In this document: in pieces, positions 1 to 13,100 of the stretch
How positions within the stretch are numbered: the stretch's first letter is position 1
How the letters are laid out: every line of letters begins with the position of its first letter
NCBI GenBank assembly: GCA_038380795.1
Contig: CM076275.1
Span: 8,837,001-8,901,000 of the forward strand
Length of the DNA stretch: 64,000 nucleotides
Reading direction: 5' to 3'
From: Pyrocephalus nanus
Lineage: Eukaryota > Chordata > Aves > Passeriformes > Tyrannidae
Notes under the pieces: generated by a model
Told to the model about the DNA's origin: nothing
The model's database searches: none
Seen by the model: the letters and a program-made list of their open reading frames with translations, nothing else
Position numbers and translations under genes: made by a program

Positions 1-3000
1 TTGGTGAGCTCTGCTTTATTTGCTTTGGTTGAAGCAGAAATCCCTTTATCAAACCCTGGAGGCCAAGGGGGCTGGAGGGATGTTCTGTGCCAGCCCATGG
101 GCTCATAGCAGGATGAACTCTTCTATGACACTTGCCTTAGGAGCTCCTCTGCCTGATTCCCCAGCACAGTGCAGATGCTCCTAGGAAAACCCTCAGGCAC
201 TGCTGTGCCAACCTGCAGTGAGAAAAGCTTTCTAAGAAACCTGCTTTTTTACTGATTCCCTCTGCCACCTTACTCGGCATGGCTGGGGACCCTTCTTCTG
301 CTCTATAAAGATCTACATCCTCAGCCCCAATTCCCAAGGAAAGGTACTGGGTGGCACCAAGGATATTGAATCTCATCCCTGGTACAATTTGGACTTGTCC
401 TTCAGCTGCTTAAACTCACTCTGGATTCACCCTGTGCTGACTCCAGCAAGCTTAGGATCAGTGCAAGGCCAGTTTTCACAAGTTTCACCCCCATCTCAGG
501 CTGACCTTTGACTTGAACCCAAGAGAAAACCCCTCTGGAACAGGGCTGTGGGTTGGACTCACCCAGCTCATATCAGATTGTTCGATGCTCCTCTGACCCA
601 CAGGGATGAGCAGCTTTTCAGAGCTGTTCCCAAGTGCTACAAGTGTCTCCTCACTTACCTGCAAATAATCACAGCATTGAGGAGTGCTGACGATGACAGG
701 CTGGGGAGAACGTGCCCAAGCCAAGGCAGTGGCTCTTGCTGCATACTCAAGCTCCCTCTGCTGAGGAAAAACAGAAGTTAACCATCAGCGACTGAGCCGG
801 ACTTGACTCATTTCGATGTCAGATTAAGTGACAATAGAAAGCCCTTAATGATCTTCATGGCACAGGAGGAAGAACAGAGATCCCCTTGTAAAAATGTAGC
901 TCAATTAAAGACATCCACGGCCTTGCAATCTGGCTGCTGTGGCATACGGGGTTTGGGGCTATTATTGTAGAATACCACAGGTCCTTTTCTTCATAATCTT
1001 AATGACAAGGGACTGGGCTCATCATCTGCAAAATCACCTATTCAAGAGGACAAGCGGCAAGTCACACATGGGTTGCTATCATATGGTATAATGTATAGTC
1101 TAAATATTTACAAAGCTAGGCTGCACTCTGTTCTCTTCCAAGAAACCACATGTATTTACAGATGTTACTGAAGGCAAAATTTAGCCAACAATATCTCATC
1201 CTTATATTAGACCATGAAAATACTGTAGCTGAAGCTGTTTCCTTGATGAGTTAATTTGTCTTGATGCACTTATTCTCCATATTTCAGCTGCTGAGGGTTG
1301 TAGGCATGATGCAGATCACAGAGGTTTTGCTCTTCCAATAGCTGTGGGTTACTGTGGACATCTCAGACAGAATTAATTTAGTCTATCATAAATGTCTGTT
1401 GTGAGACACTAAAAGCTGAGCTAGTTGCCCTATTCTCCCTTTGAAGAGGGATACTTCCACAAAAGAAACTTTATTTACCATTGCAGACCTCTTCCTCTTC
1501 TCAACTGCCTTTTCTTCGAAATTGAGAGGGTGTAAAAGCAGATACAATTCACTGGGCAGTTTAAATATTAGTCTGCTTGGGAATTATAAATAGGTCAGAG
1601 CAGCTTCCTATGTTATATGGTGTTCTTACCTGAAAGCCAGTGTTTTACTATGAAAGAAATATCAAAGATGTATATAGAGGCACTGGAGATACTCCTGACT
1701 CTTTTGTAATTTTCAACACCCTTTGTCTAATTACTTATGATGTTTGACTTCTGGATTTCAGTTCTTCAGAGGAATTAGATCTCCAAAAAGATCTAACCTG
1801 AAAACAGATGTTCGCACTTCTGTTTTCATTACGTGCTGGCCTTTGATGAATAATGGATTATAGAATAGGAAGTGTCATTTCTTTTATCGTACTTCAAGTG
1901 TAGCCAGGATGGTTTGGATGGTGAAAACAAGTCTGAGAATCTGGTATTGTTTTCCATGATTGTAACTGTTAAAGTAATTCTATTTTTCTGATTGCTGGTT
2001 GCTTTTGCTATGCAATTTGTATTTTCTTCTAAAAGTATTTAAAGCAGTCACGTGCAGGTTCAAGACATGAGTTCCCCTGACTGAGTGCTATGTGAAAATG
2101 CAGGAGCATCTACACTGTCATGGGAACACAGCTGCACTGTGCTGTGAGTGTGAATGGGAGGAGAAATACCTCACAGAAATAACTCAGCAAAGAAGAAAGT
2201 ACTCTATGCACTGACTTAAAACCCATTATTTGTACCCCTCTTTTAGAATCAAGATTTTTTTGCACTACAGATTTGATACTGGAAAATAAACAAACAAACA
2301 AACAAACAAATAAATATTCTAAATTCATTTGGAGTGTAAGATGCAGTGAGGTATTTCCACTGATTTGCAAAGGGCTGGCATTTGGTCTCAATTAAATTAC
2401 TCCAAACTCAGTTGCTGCTGTTTCATAGCATATAGCTTGTACTGAATCTAGTCTCTATGTACGACTGATGAATGTTTTTCTAGCAGGGATGCCTGTGGAG
2501 AAACTTAAGTCATGTGCTCAAGAAAGAGAAGCCTTAAAAGCACCTACCTTTTCTCCCTGTTGTTGGCCTAGTTCTTAACTCCACAAGTCTTTCTCACTCC
2601 TTTCTTAAGAGCATCAAAAGCCTCTGGAGGTAATTAAACACTGTATTTCAGTTATGTTCATCCAGTACCACATCACAAAACATACAAAGGGATTAAGCAC
2701 TCACATAGTAACAATAAACACACTGTTCAGCAAGGAGTTTACCAGATGGGACAACTTTCCTTGCAATGTTGTACAAATTATTCTGATTGACGAGAAAAAA
2801 CCCACAGGTGTCTTTGCATAGAGGCCACGGAAAATTGAATTAGATTAAATGGATTAGGTGGACATTTGCTTTTTTCTTGGATCTAACAGGTTCACGTTAA
2901 TTTTGTATGACATAATCATAACTCAGTGGCAAGAACAACCTGGAATTTTGACTGCTACATGGGCTAGTGGAGACTTTTCTTTTGGATCTTGGTTAACTTA

Positions 3001-3369
3001 GGTGTATTCAAGACCACCAAAATTGTGAGCATCCAAATAAAAAAAGATTATGTATTTGAACAGAGATGAGGTCAAAGAGTAACCTGAATCTTTACAGAAA
3101 GCAGAGATTTAAGGGAAATATTGATGAGTCTGTCTGACCAAACCCGTCTGTAGTTGCCCACAGCTGAAGCCCAACAAATTCAGCTGAGAAACACAGTGTG
3201 AAATCTTCAATTATACCCTTATCTAGACATGTAAAGGCCTAAAGCCAGGAAAGGGTATATTTCTGAAAGGTATGCTCCCTCTAGTCCAGGTAGGTACTCT
3301 GGGCCAGACAGATGCTCCTCAGGGTGCAATTCCCCAGCTTATACTATGCCAGAGCAAGAAATCAGACAA
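1..3369. other. Gene-free single-copy stretch
   Basis: No coding region is supported. All open frames are short (93 codons or fewer), unrelated to each other and without recognisable domains. The 93-codon minus frame at 2110-2391 is partly a translation of a CAAA microsatellite. The sequence is AT-rich with sparse CpG, as expected for avian intergenic or intronic DNA. The only structured element seen is the microsatellite at 2283-2316. Confidence 0.65.
2283..2316. repeat. (CAAA)n microsatellite
   Basis: Five perfect CAAA units at 2291-2310 are flanked by AAATAAA-like degenerate units on both sides. It is a simple tetranucleotide repeat of the kind that grows from an A-rich seed. It creates an artificial Val-Cys-Leu-Phe repeat in the minus-strand open frame that crosses it. 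Confidence 0.9.
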
Positions 3370-3418
3370 GATAATGAAGAAAGTCCCTTCTGGCCTTAAA
3401 ATCTATGGGTTTATGATT
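3325..3418 (+). mobile_element. Old CR1-like retroposon 3' end
   Basis: The segment ends in a 'gtcccttctggcc' box followed by 'ttaaaatctatgggtttatga'-type sequence. This is the 3'-terminal signature of old amniote CR1-type retroposons (a 'gtccctt-ctggcc' box, then degenerate repeats of 'tctatga'). Only about the last 90 bp can be followed, so the copy is heavily 5'-truncated and decayed. The exact family is uncertain; a SINE that borrowed a CR1 tail would look the same. Confidence 0.45.
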
Positions 3419-6400
3419 CATTTCATTTAACTGCTTTATTTGCAGGTGCAAGGTTGTACAAATGTCTCATAAAGACAGTGATAATTTTGTTTCAGTGTTT
3501 GGGGTCTCCCATGCTGGGCTGCACCACTGAAATGGAAAACAGGCAGTGCTCACTTCAACTTGAAAGTCAAATAAGCTTAGAAATGTGTTTTAGATTTCTG
3601 GTTTCTAACTGGAAAAATGAAGATGACCTAAGCCTGGTATGTGTAGATGGTCTGTCAATACTGGATTATATTTGCACTCCTCAGGGTTGAATGAGAAAGT
3701 CCAGTGTATGTATCATGCTGGTACCTCTTCTGTGCTCACGTCGTTCCTCACCAACAGTGAGCAGCCAGGGAGGTGGTCATGTGTGGTACAACTCTTTAGA
3801 GGCTTTGACTTGAACCTGCTGAGATAGAAATCATGGGCAAGTGATTGACACTTGCAAACAGCAAGTTTTGAAATCAAATACCTTTTTGAACACCACAATC
3901 TTGTCGCATTTAATATAACAATATTTCATTTTGTTCACTGCCTAGATTTCATCTTAAACAACTCTCTCTGCCCCTTCAAACAGAGCTCATATAGAGTAAA
4001 TAAAGATGATGTTTGGTGTGAGAATGCTTTGTTGGTTCTCGTTCAGAAAAAGTGGGTTTGCTCTGGAAGGTACCATCTATGGTTCTATAAAAGGATCTCA
4101 GATCTCACATGCCATTATTCCCCTGATGTGTCCTAAGGGTTCTCACTCCTCCTGCTTCACTCCAGTCCCACCACCTCCTCCATCTGCTTCCCTTTGCTGT
4201 AGCTTTCTGAGCCACTTGTTTTGTGCAGCATTTCTCTCTGCTCATAGATCATGCTGCTCTCTTGCAAACCATGCTGCTCTTTCAGCTGTCAGCAGCTGGA
4301 TCCATCAGCTGGCAGAACAGAAGGACCTGGCAAACCTGTGTGGTCTCCCCATCAAACTGCTGCCAAACATTTGTCAAAGGACTTAGAGTCGAGGGCATCA
4401 CTCTTGGCTGGACCAGAGCATCTCTCCAGGCTCAGAAACAAATTCTAGTAGATCATGGTCAAGCTGCCTCCTCCTGATGTTTCCTTGGATAAATGAAGTA
4501 TTTTCCTTTAATCACAAACTCTGAAGTGCTTTCATTTTTTAGATCATTTTCTTACCAGCAGCTTTGCAATGGGCCAGTCTTCTAGATATTGGGCTGGTTT
4601 GATCCATAGTGTGTGAAAGTTTCCTCTAAAGGAACCTACATCACAGTGGTCAGAAGTCTCTAATGAATATGACTTTTCCTGCAGATGGTACTTGCCACAA
4701 GATTTGATACCAAATCCCAGATGGTTTCACAGGTCCCTGGGAGTTTTCTTTCAGGCCATTCTAAAAGTGAAGACCAAGCACAGATATGTGTCTGGATATG
4801 CAAGAATATCTCTGTAGATAAGGATAGGTGTGTGTTTATAAGAAAGAAGGTCTAAGAGGTGGCATCTTGAATAAGCCCCACCATTCTCACTGAAGCTGCA
4901 CTCAGGCCTGGATATGAATACACCCCAAACTGGCTGCCATTTCATTGATATTTCATTAGAGTATTATATTTGGCCTGTTTCTCTTGTTCCTGCTGAGCAG
5001 GGACTTCTCTACCAGCCCCACATTATTTCCCCATGACCCACTAAAAGCTGCATGCTCAGAACCAGCATTGTGCTGACAACCTGCTGCAGTCACTGGGGCA
5101 CTAATTACCCCCTCCCCTCCCAGCGTTTGATGTCATGAAACTCACAGGACGCATCATTACCTTGGGGATTGGCACATCCAGACAAGCTCCCCTCCCTCTG
5201 GGGATGTATCTGGGGAGAGTGGGCCCTGAGCGTAACAAAAGAAGCAGGAACACCCCATGGCCAACTCTACCCCTTGTTTGGGGCAAAAAGGGTCAGGGAC
5301 AGCAAAAGTTGCACTTAGGAGCAAGTTTGGACCCACCTGAAATGCCTTGATTGTAAACTCAGCATTTACTCCACCTGAATCTTTGTGTCCTCTTGCTCTC
5401 TTTTTGGATTTTTTTTTTCCCTACCATATTTTCCTCACTGTTACATTCATCTGGGCCTCATACAAACTGTCCCTCTTGCTCTTCATCCCTTCTGCCCTCA
5501 GCAGTGTTTCATTTTGTTAATCCCCAGCAGAGTAGGAGCTATTTTGGAAAGGACATTATGCCATTCATTATATAAGGAAGATACCTCCACCTCAAATCAT
5601 TGTGGTACTTTTTGCCTATGTGCCTTGTGCCTTGTGTACATTAGGTGTAGGCAGGGGAAGTGTGACCTGTTAAAGAATGTGGCTATGGAAGGGAGGCAGC
5701 TCTCTGGCACTGGACAGGAGGCCCATGGGCTTGGAGCCAGGAGGATGTGAGGGAGGGGAGGAAGGAGGGACCTGTTTTGCTCTTTAGGCTCCTGGAAAAA
5801 GTCATTTACCATGACAGCCCACCTTTGCTATGAAGACTTGCCCACACCTCATGATAGGGGACTCAGAGCCCATATAGCAAAAGTTTCATTGACTCACCTG
5901 AGCCCTTGGCTCACTCATGGGCTTGCCCAGGGCATACGAGTGCCATCCATGAGGATGGCATGTGGGCCTCACCATGGTTTCCTTACCCCTTTTTTCTCCT
6001 CCACGTCAGCCAGTTTTCTAACCAGAAGTCAGTGCTTTTTCCAAAGGTCTTCTTTGTCTGTGTGGCTTCTGAGGGGGATATGAATTCCAAAAGTCCTCCC
6101 TTGGCCTTGCCTGCAGCCAGTGCTTCATAGGCAATATACAGTCCTGGCATACACAAGAAAAAAAAAAATAAAAGAGCAAGGAATACTCTGGGGAAGGAGA
6201 TAATTTTAGCCTGGTCTGACAATACATGGGCAAGTACAACAGTTCTGAGTCGAGGTGTTATCTCAGATGTAGTCTCTAAGCTTTCCTGGGAGAGCTTCTG
6301 CTGGCGGTCATTGTTGGGTGAAATTGGCTGCGTGATCTTTCTGGACTCAACAGGTTTTCTTCCCTGACCATGGAAAAAGAAAGTTAATCTAAGAGCTATT

Positions 6401-6984
6401 CAAGACCTGATTATGCTGTGGCCAATCATGCAAATATAATCTCTGAGAACATTTTATTGACCATTGTCTTACAGATCTATCTCATCTGCAGATGATTCCC
6501 ATACTTCTGTCATTTCTGGGACAATGACCAGAAAAGAGATTGAAGTTTGAGCACATAATGTCTGCACATTAACAAAACACAATTTGCTTTTTTTCCCATC
6601 TGTCTTGCAGACTACAGGGAATAATTAGTAGATAATCTCCCTCAATTCCACAGTATATAAAGCAATAAAACAGATGCCAGGATTGAATGATTACTGGAGC
6701 CAAGTTACACCATCTAATCTCTTTCAAAAGCTGTGATTTTGTTAGAATGTTGCAAAACCAGGGAGATTAAGCTAAGGACGCATTGCAGTAGACTGGGACA
6801 AAGGAGCCGTATCAGCTTTCTCTATATAGATTTGGAAGGACCTGAAAGATTGGCTTTCAGATGGCAACTGGGGAACAGATCAACTGGACATGATGATCTT
6901 CAACATATTTAGCACACTTATAACATACATAATTAGCACATGTCTGTAGGACTTTTACTCAAGTGTTTTCACAAAGACTGTGGA
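3419..6984. other. Gene-free single-copy stretch
   Basis: No supported gene. The largest open frames (126 codons at 4006-4386, 121 codons at 5385-5750) lie in pyrimidine-rich sequence, give Ser/Leu/Cys/Pro-rich peptides and show no domain. A short A-tract lies near 6161-6171. Nothing else recognisable. Confidence 0.6.
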
Positions 6985-7110
6985 GTTTAGGCCCATTTTA
7001 CAGATGAGCCAACAGAAGTTCAAGCAGGGGCAAATATTTGCCTGAAGTCAATAAAAAGCATCTGGTACTGTAGAGTGTGTTCCTTCTCTTCTGGACCATT
7101 GCTTTTCTGG
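6985..7110 (-). mobile_element. MIR-like tRNA-derived SINE relic (antisense)
   Basis: The stretch starts with 'gcccattttacagatgagcc', the reverse complement of the conserved MIR-superfamily core 'ggctcatctgtaaaatgggc'. It continues through a decayed 'ttgcctgaagtca' (the 'gacttgcccaaggtca' position) to 'cttctggaccattgc', which corresponds to the tRNA-like head. The order of these blocks fits a MIR element on the minus strand. Divergence is high, as expected for an amniote-age SINE. Confidence 0.6.
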
Positions 7111-7265
7111 CATGTGAGGCACCAACTGACTGTGGGTGTAACTTGTCTGTCTGGATAATTGTTTGATAATAAATAAGAGATCAAAGGGAGATATTTCTAT
7201 GGATGCTCAGAGCCTCTGGGAGGGCAGGATGTAAACTTGGAGAGGGCATAACCAGTTGCAATATT

Positions 7266-7301
7266 AAAAAAAACCCACCACCACCAAAAAAAACACCCTA
7301 A
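7266..7301. repeat. A/C-rich low-complexity tract
   Basis: Eight A, then CCCACCACCACC, then eight A and a CACCC block. It is one of several A-tract-plus-CCC strings in this window (see findings). No gene or transposon boundary is evident. Confidence 0.7.
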
Positions 7302-7454
7302 AAATAAATCATCAGAAGGTGGCGGACTGAGAAAACTGGATTTATGCAGGCAATTCACATTCAAGTGCAGTTTTATCTTATGCAGTAATGTGGAGGTGGT
7401 GAGATTGCCCAGCTCTACTAATAGGCTTTGCATGACATCTTACACACATAGAGT

Positions 7455-7925
7455 ATATTCCTTAGGCAGCGCTGCATAATAAGTGCCTAATTATTATTAT
7501 GATTACACTTGGCATTTTTAATAACAGCAGTAATTGGGTGATGTTGACGGCCTCATTTTAGGATCCTGTATTTGGCCTGGGGCTCCAGTCATTAAATGCT
7601 GGCTGAGTAAAGAATAACGTATCATGAAATGTATTTCATGTCCCAGATATCTGCCAGACTGGAGGGCGAATGCTGACAGTGTCCTTAACGCTGGGAGGGG
7701 TTTGTGCCTTTCCACAAATCCATAAGACCTTAGTGACGCAGGGCGATTTCTCATGGAAGTGCACTCAGGTCACTGGGAAAGCTAATTAACCAAGAGCACA
7801 TTTCACTTTGATCAGCTGCTTACAACCCCATTGCAGCGATAAGATCAAATGAAACTCTGCTACTATCATAATGCGCTTGAAAACGTAGAAGGGTGTGGGT
7901 GGGTATTATAAGCAACGTGACCTAA
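7455..7925. promoter_or_regulatory. Candidate conserved non-coding element / enhancer
   Basis: About 11 CpG dinucleotides survive in about 470 bp, whereas the preceding 1.2 kb has roughly six. CpG retention in otherwise AT-rich DNA suggests constraint or an unmethylated state. The block also has several homeodomain-type cores (TAATTA and TAATTG-like sites near 7488, 7531 and 7783), an 8-bp-arm palindrome at 7623-7640 and a GATAAG near 7839. No long open frame or transposon similarity explains it. The enhancer call is inference; conservation was not measured. Confidence 0.35.
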
Positions 7926-9904
7926 TGGTTTAATTTCTGGACTAAGCCTGGCAAGGCATGGATCTAAGTCGCAGAAATCAGTCTGGATATCCAAGAAAGA
8001 ACTGGAGGCTGCAGTTTGGCAAGGAATTTTAGCAGATGCATAGGTTGCCCTCAGAGAAGCACATACGCGAGCAGTTGACTTGAGCCAGATGGGATGTAAA
8101 CTGGTACTTTAGGGTAAACATATGCTTTAGATGCTTATTAAATGGGAACAGGTTGCCAAACCAAAGCCTAAGAAAGTAGCTGGGGTGGCTTACTAATCCT
8201 AGAAGATTTTTAGAGAAACAAAAAGGTGACTGCTCTTCTCTCTATCCTTGCCTCTAGCAGTTTGCCACTCGCATCTCCCTGGAACTTTTGAATTTTTACT
8301 AAATGAAAAAGAGACGCAAAAATCTGAGGCAGAGATAAATTCCTATCTGGTAGGTATAAATCAACTCCTGGGCAAAAAGAAAAGCCCAGATTGGACTCCC
8401 ATGTCCTCAAAACTACCTTTGGAATATATTAGGAGGAAAGAAGAAGGAGCATATTGAGGCAGTGTCACCCATGAATCTCCAAGCGATTAGGAATGCAGCA
8501 GCATTAAATACACACTGAGGCACATGCTAAAATTGGGTCAGTATTAATGAAAGGCTAAAATCCGAAGCACCAATGCTTAGGGATGCGTTCCTGAGCTCTG
8601 ATCCATAACCAGAGAGCCCAGATGTCCCCATCCTCGAGCAAATATCTTCTTTACTTAGCCAAAACTCCACCAGAGGCCACTGTTGTTAAATGTATGTGGG
8701 GATTTTAGGGTGTGCAGTGCACAGATTGTCCACTCTCTGCATGGCAAATGCAAAAGGCATTTCTGGACATTTTAGGGCTTTCTTTTCCTACCTTCCCATT
8801 TTAAGAAACCAGTTAGATTGTTTCTGAAATACATATATATTTATCCCTCTTCATCACAACCCAGCAGAAAACAATCAGGAAACCACTGTCTTTTGGCACA
8901 AAAGCTTACAGAAAATACAGAGATATATGAATAGAATTAAATAAAGGAGAACAGCAGGTAATTAATACTTGTGTTTTTTTCACTAATTTTAGCAAGTTTT
9001 ATTTGAACAGAATATTTAAAACAGGAAGGTGCCATATACTGCATGATCTTACTAAAACAAAGCTCTCTTATTTCCCATCTTCATGATTCAGTTATACTGG
9101 GCAAAACAGAAAAATCTCATAATAATTTGCTTTTGTAAACATCCTGGAGCCTACAAGATGATTTGTGGTATAGAAAGATGATGAAAATAAAAACACCTTC
9201 ATGAAAATTCAATAATTTTCACCCTCATGGAAGATAATTTTCCAGGGATGACTGTAGGGTTACAGTTTGTCTATTAAAATTTGCACCTTAAAATTAATGT
9301 TATTCACATAGACCTCATAAGCCTGATTGGGAACCAGGACTTGAGGAAATAAGGCAAAAATCAAATATCGATGAGATATAAACAAATATCAGTGAGATAT
9401 TCAACTCTTGACTAAAAAGAATATTTTTGCAAGTAAAGTGGGATAACCACAGGACTTGCCCAAGCAGGTATTTGAGTCTATAAATGGGCATGGGGAAAAG
9501 AGATTTTTTTCTCCCTAACATGAGACAGTTCTGGGGCAAACAGTCCCCTTCCAGCTGAAGGTTTTTCTTCTGGAAATATTTAGGACCACAAGAAGCAAAA
9601 TTAGTGATTCTTTCTGAAGCTGGTAGCCTAAAAGCAAGGAATTTTGTTTTCCCCACCTGTTTTAAGTCTGAAGCCTAACAATGACAGTTTAGATACCAAG
9701 ACTTATTTAAAGTCACTTCTTCTCTGCTTCCAGATAGTGTAACAGAAGAAAATTTATTTTGTTCTGGGATATTAAATAATGCACTATAAATTTAGGTGGA
9801 GAGATGAGAGTTTAGGAGAGAAAGGTGTTCAATTTAACAGAGTCTGATAAAGATGGTAGCCTGTGTATTTCTGTAAGACAACAAATTGATATTGACTGGT
9901 CTAA
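7926..9904. other. Gene-free single-copy stretch
   Basis: AT-rich sequence with no recognised exon or transposon. The longest open frame (113 codons, minus strand, 9315-9656) has no domain or compositional sign of coding. Confidence 0.6.
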
Positions 9905-10185
9905 CACATTAAGGACCTTTGAATTCTCCAGGATGCAGTATGTTTAATGTTGCAAATAGCTGGCAGCTCCTTTACAGTCTTAACAAACTGCATTGGACAA
10001 TCTGATGGAACAGTCTGCATTACAGAGCTCAATTTTCCATCTGTTGATGATGAAATCAGTCTCTCAAACTGCTTTCCTGCTATTTGACTCAGGATATTGC
10101 TTCTTGGCTAGCCAGCAGCTTCTCTCCAGTCATCAATAAGCATTTTAATTAACAAAATAAAAATCCTAAGTGTGAATTGAGTTTT
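9905..10185. promoter_or_regulatory. Possible conserved non-coding element
   Basis: A block without repeats or transposon similarity, with TTAATTAAC near 10147, ATGATGAAATC near 10045 and AATGTTGCAAAT near 9946. Its texture, with mixed homeodomain- and POU-like words and no low complexity, resembles vertebrate conserved non-coding elements. This is a compositional impression only. Confidence 0.2.
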
Positions 10186-13100
10186 GTCAGCAGCTCCAAC
10201 TCCTGCCTGAGAAGATCCCGTCCAGGGGTGCAGCTCAGCACTAGAGGGCATTCGAGGCACACATGCGACACTGAACATTCCCTCTTCGCAATATCAGGGT
10301 TTGGTTTTTGTTTTTATTTTTTCTGGGGAAAGGTGAAAAATTGAGCAGTGATGTTTGTTCCAGCCCCAATCTCTGCACGGAGAACCAGCAAGGCGGTCCC
10401 CAGCAAGGCAGGCAGGATGGTGTCACTTGTGGTACCAAATGCTTCATCTCCCTCCTGTCTACGTGCACAAGATGTGAATAAAGCAGGGGAATCTGTGGCC
10501 TCTCATGCAGAAAATCAGAGAAACAGGGTTTTTTAGAGTATATGCAAGCTTGGGGACAGGAACAAGCTCCTAATCCGTGTCTGGATGCCAAGGGCAGGTT
10601 TATTTCAGAGGATGTGGTAGAGGAGCTGTAGCTGCCCCGTTGCCAGCCTGGTGCAGAGTGGGATGGTTTGGAGTGAGACAGGAAGCAACCAGCCAGCACT
10701 GCAGCCCTCACCTGCCTCATCCCCTCGGCTGCATCCAACCTGTCCAAGGTGTTCCTTGGTGGGGATGGCTCCAGACACTGCTGCAATAATAAAGATGAAT
10801 TAGTAATAATAACAGCAATGTGTCAGTCTGTGATCTTCAGCCCCTACAATCCATAAATCTCTGATGAGATCTGCATTGTAGTAAATCCTTCTGTAATGTT
10901 CTCAGGGCCACCTTATTTAAATATTTGCTTAGTGCAGCAGATAACCCTCGTAAAATGGAGTGATCTGTCAGGAAGAAATGAATGTAATTTCCCCCTCCTC
11001 CAGCCTCCCAGCTGCCTGTGCTCCAGCCCATGCTTTAAGCACAGAAAATGCTGTGCATCATTAAGAATTTCTGCATATATTTCGGGTTTAGGCCCAGCCC
11101 TGTGGCTGTGAATTCACAGCATCTTTACCCGATGCACATACACACGTAGGCAACCCTGATCTCCATTACGTCTGTCTGTCAGGGGTTTCTCACTGGTAAT
11201 AGTAGAGAATCCTTCTCTGGCTCTGACCAGAATAACAAGAGGGGCTCTTTGCATTCTCTGTAGTGCTTGTTTTGTGCAAGTGTTCTAGGCAAATCCATTG
11301 CTGACAAGCATTTGGGAGGGTACAACGCATTTGAATTCAATATGCCTGAATATTAATGGAATTTAGTGGTGCAATCTAAGAAACAAGCAGTCAGCCATAG
11401 CACAGATCAATGCTATTCACCTGGTGAGAATTAAGCCCTGCAGCCCAAAATGTGTGATACCTTGTATAGCTACAGACTCATTCAAGAGCAAGGATATAAG
11501 AAAATCATTCTCAGCTGCATTTAAAGAGGTTTCACTCTGATTCAGCACAAGCCAGTCTGGCAGCCACCTGCCTAGCTTGAGAGGAGAGTTCCTATGGGCA
11601 GATCAGAGGCACTACTTACGTTTTTCTGTTCTTTTTCACAGGTTTTTACTGGAGGTTGGTTAGGTCTTTCCTGGGATCTAATGAATGGTGGCATTTGTGG
11701 CTGAGTTATCCTCTGTATACAGATCATTCAGATGACCCAGGCCCAGAACTCCCAGAAATTACTTCAGCTGATCAGATTTGTATTTCTTTAATGATCACTT
11801 AGTGGATCATGCTGAGTGTGAGGACTGGACATGATGTAAACTGTGTGCACTCCTTGCACTCATTAATGGTGACTCTTAGTCCTTGGTGCAGGTGATCACA
11901 CCCCCATGCTTGCAGATCTCCTCCTGTAAGAGATTTTACCATTCTATTTAAATAAGATTTAATGCTTAAATTGCGTGACCTACAAATGGGTCAAGCTAAA
12001 CATGATGTATTTCCAAGTCTGAAGAATCTCATGTCAGTTAAGTATTATTTTCAGAGTCCATGGGAAGGAATTGGTGACCAGCACTCTGAAAATAATCACA
12101 TTTCCCATTGCATTGGACTAGGAGCTCACTTCCAGTCAATTACTGTGTCCCAGCTGAGCAGTGGAAATCTGTAGTAATGAGCAGTGCCTCTTAAAAACAG
12201 ACTAACTCCTTCACCTGTGATCATCTGACAATGTCCTAAAGCACCTAATTTAAAAGCAATTAGGGCCCCACATGAAATGTAATGCACTGTACATGCTGCA
12301 GCAAACAAAAGATCCCATATTCCTTTACAGCCTCCAGCATCATGCCTTTGCTTATCCATCTACCTAAACTTCCTTGCTCTCCCTTTCAAGCCCAAACCTC
12401 AGTCTGCTGTAAGCAGTGCCATGGGACGGGGCTGAGGGGCACCACACTGGGTGGGGGTGCCTTTGCAGGGGTGGCTATAGCCTGAACATCTCTGACAAAC
12501 CCCTCTGCCACTTTCCACAGGAGAACAAGTCATTAGTCCCAGTGTTGCAGCCAAATTCCAATCTAGGTCATTACAAGCAGTTTAATTTCCCCCAGTGGCT
12601 TCATTTGGACACGGTATTCATCACTCTTCTCAGAATCGGTTATGGGAGCATTGCTGCACACTGATGACAGAGGTTTTTTCCCACATTTGGCTGCTTGTCA
12701 GTGACAGAAAAAGCTTCTCCAGGACAGACAGACAGACACACTTTGCAGAAATCTTTGCCATCCCTTGATGCTCTGCACAGAGGAGGGAACTGTTTCTGCA
12801 CAGACAGCAGCTCCTCCTTTTTCACAGTCCTGTCTGCACCAGGAGCTGCATTACAGAAGTGTCTTGTAAGTGGTGTGGACACAAGACACACACGCACACC
12901 ATGGGCCATGGATGGCACTTGCAGAGACAGTCCCATCCAGCCCCAATGTTTGCTGGGGGGCAGCTGCCCACCACACCAACTACACCCCTTCCCAAGGCTT
13001 GTGCTGTCAGTGGCTTTGGCCCTGGGAGATGCTGGCTGAGCCATAAAGCTGGTTTTAATCACAGTGTGTATTTTTGGAAACTGAGTGGAATCCTTTGCCC

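Noticed and set aside
2110..2391. Membrane-like frame with Val-Cys-Leu-Phe repeats
   Set aside because: The hydrophobic repeat is the translation of the CAAA microsatellite on the minus strand.
4006..4477. Overlapping plus frames of 126, 84 and 65 codons
   Set aside because: Three frames open together in pyrimidine-rich DNA indicate low stop density rather than coding.
10241..10786. 181-codon open frame on the minus strand, the longest in the window
   Set aside because: No domain, signal, membrane segment or repeat; composition follows local GC content; no neighbouring exon or splice context. Treated as a chance frame.
12640..13062. 140-codon minus frame with several Cys pairs
   Set aside because: Cys spacing fits no zinc-binding family I know, and an overlapping plus-strand frame of 114 codons exists in the same GC-richer patch.
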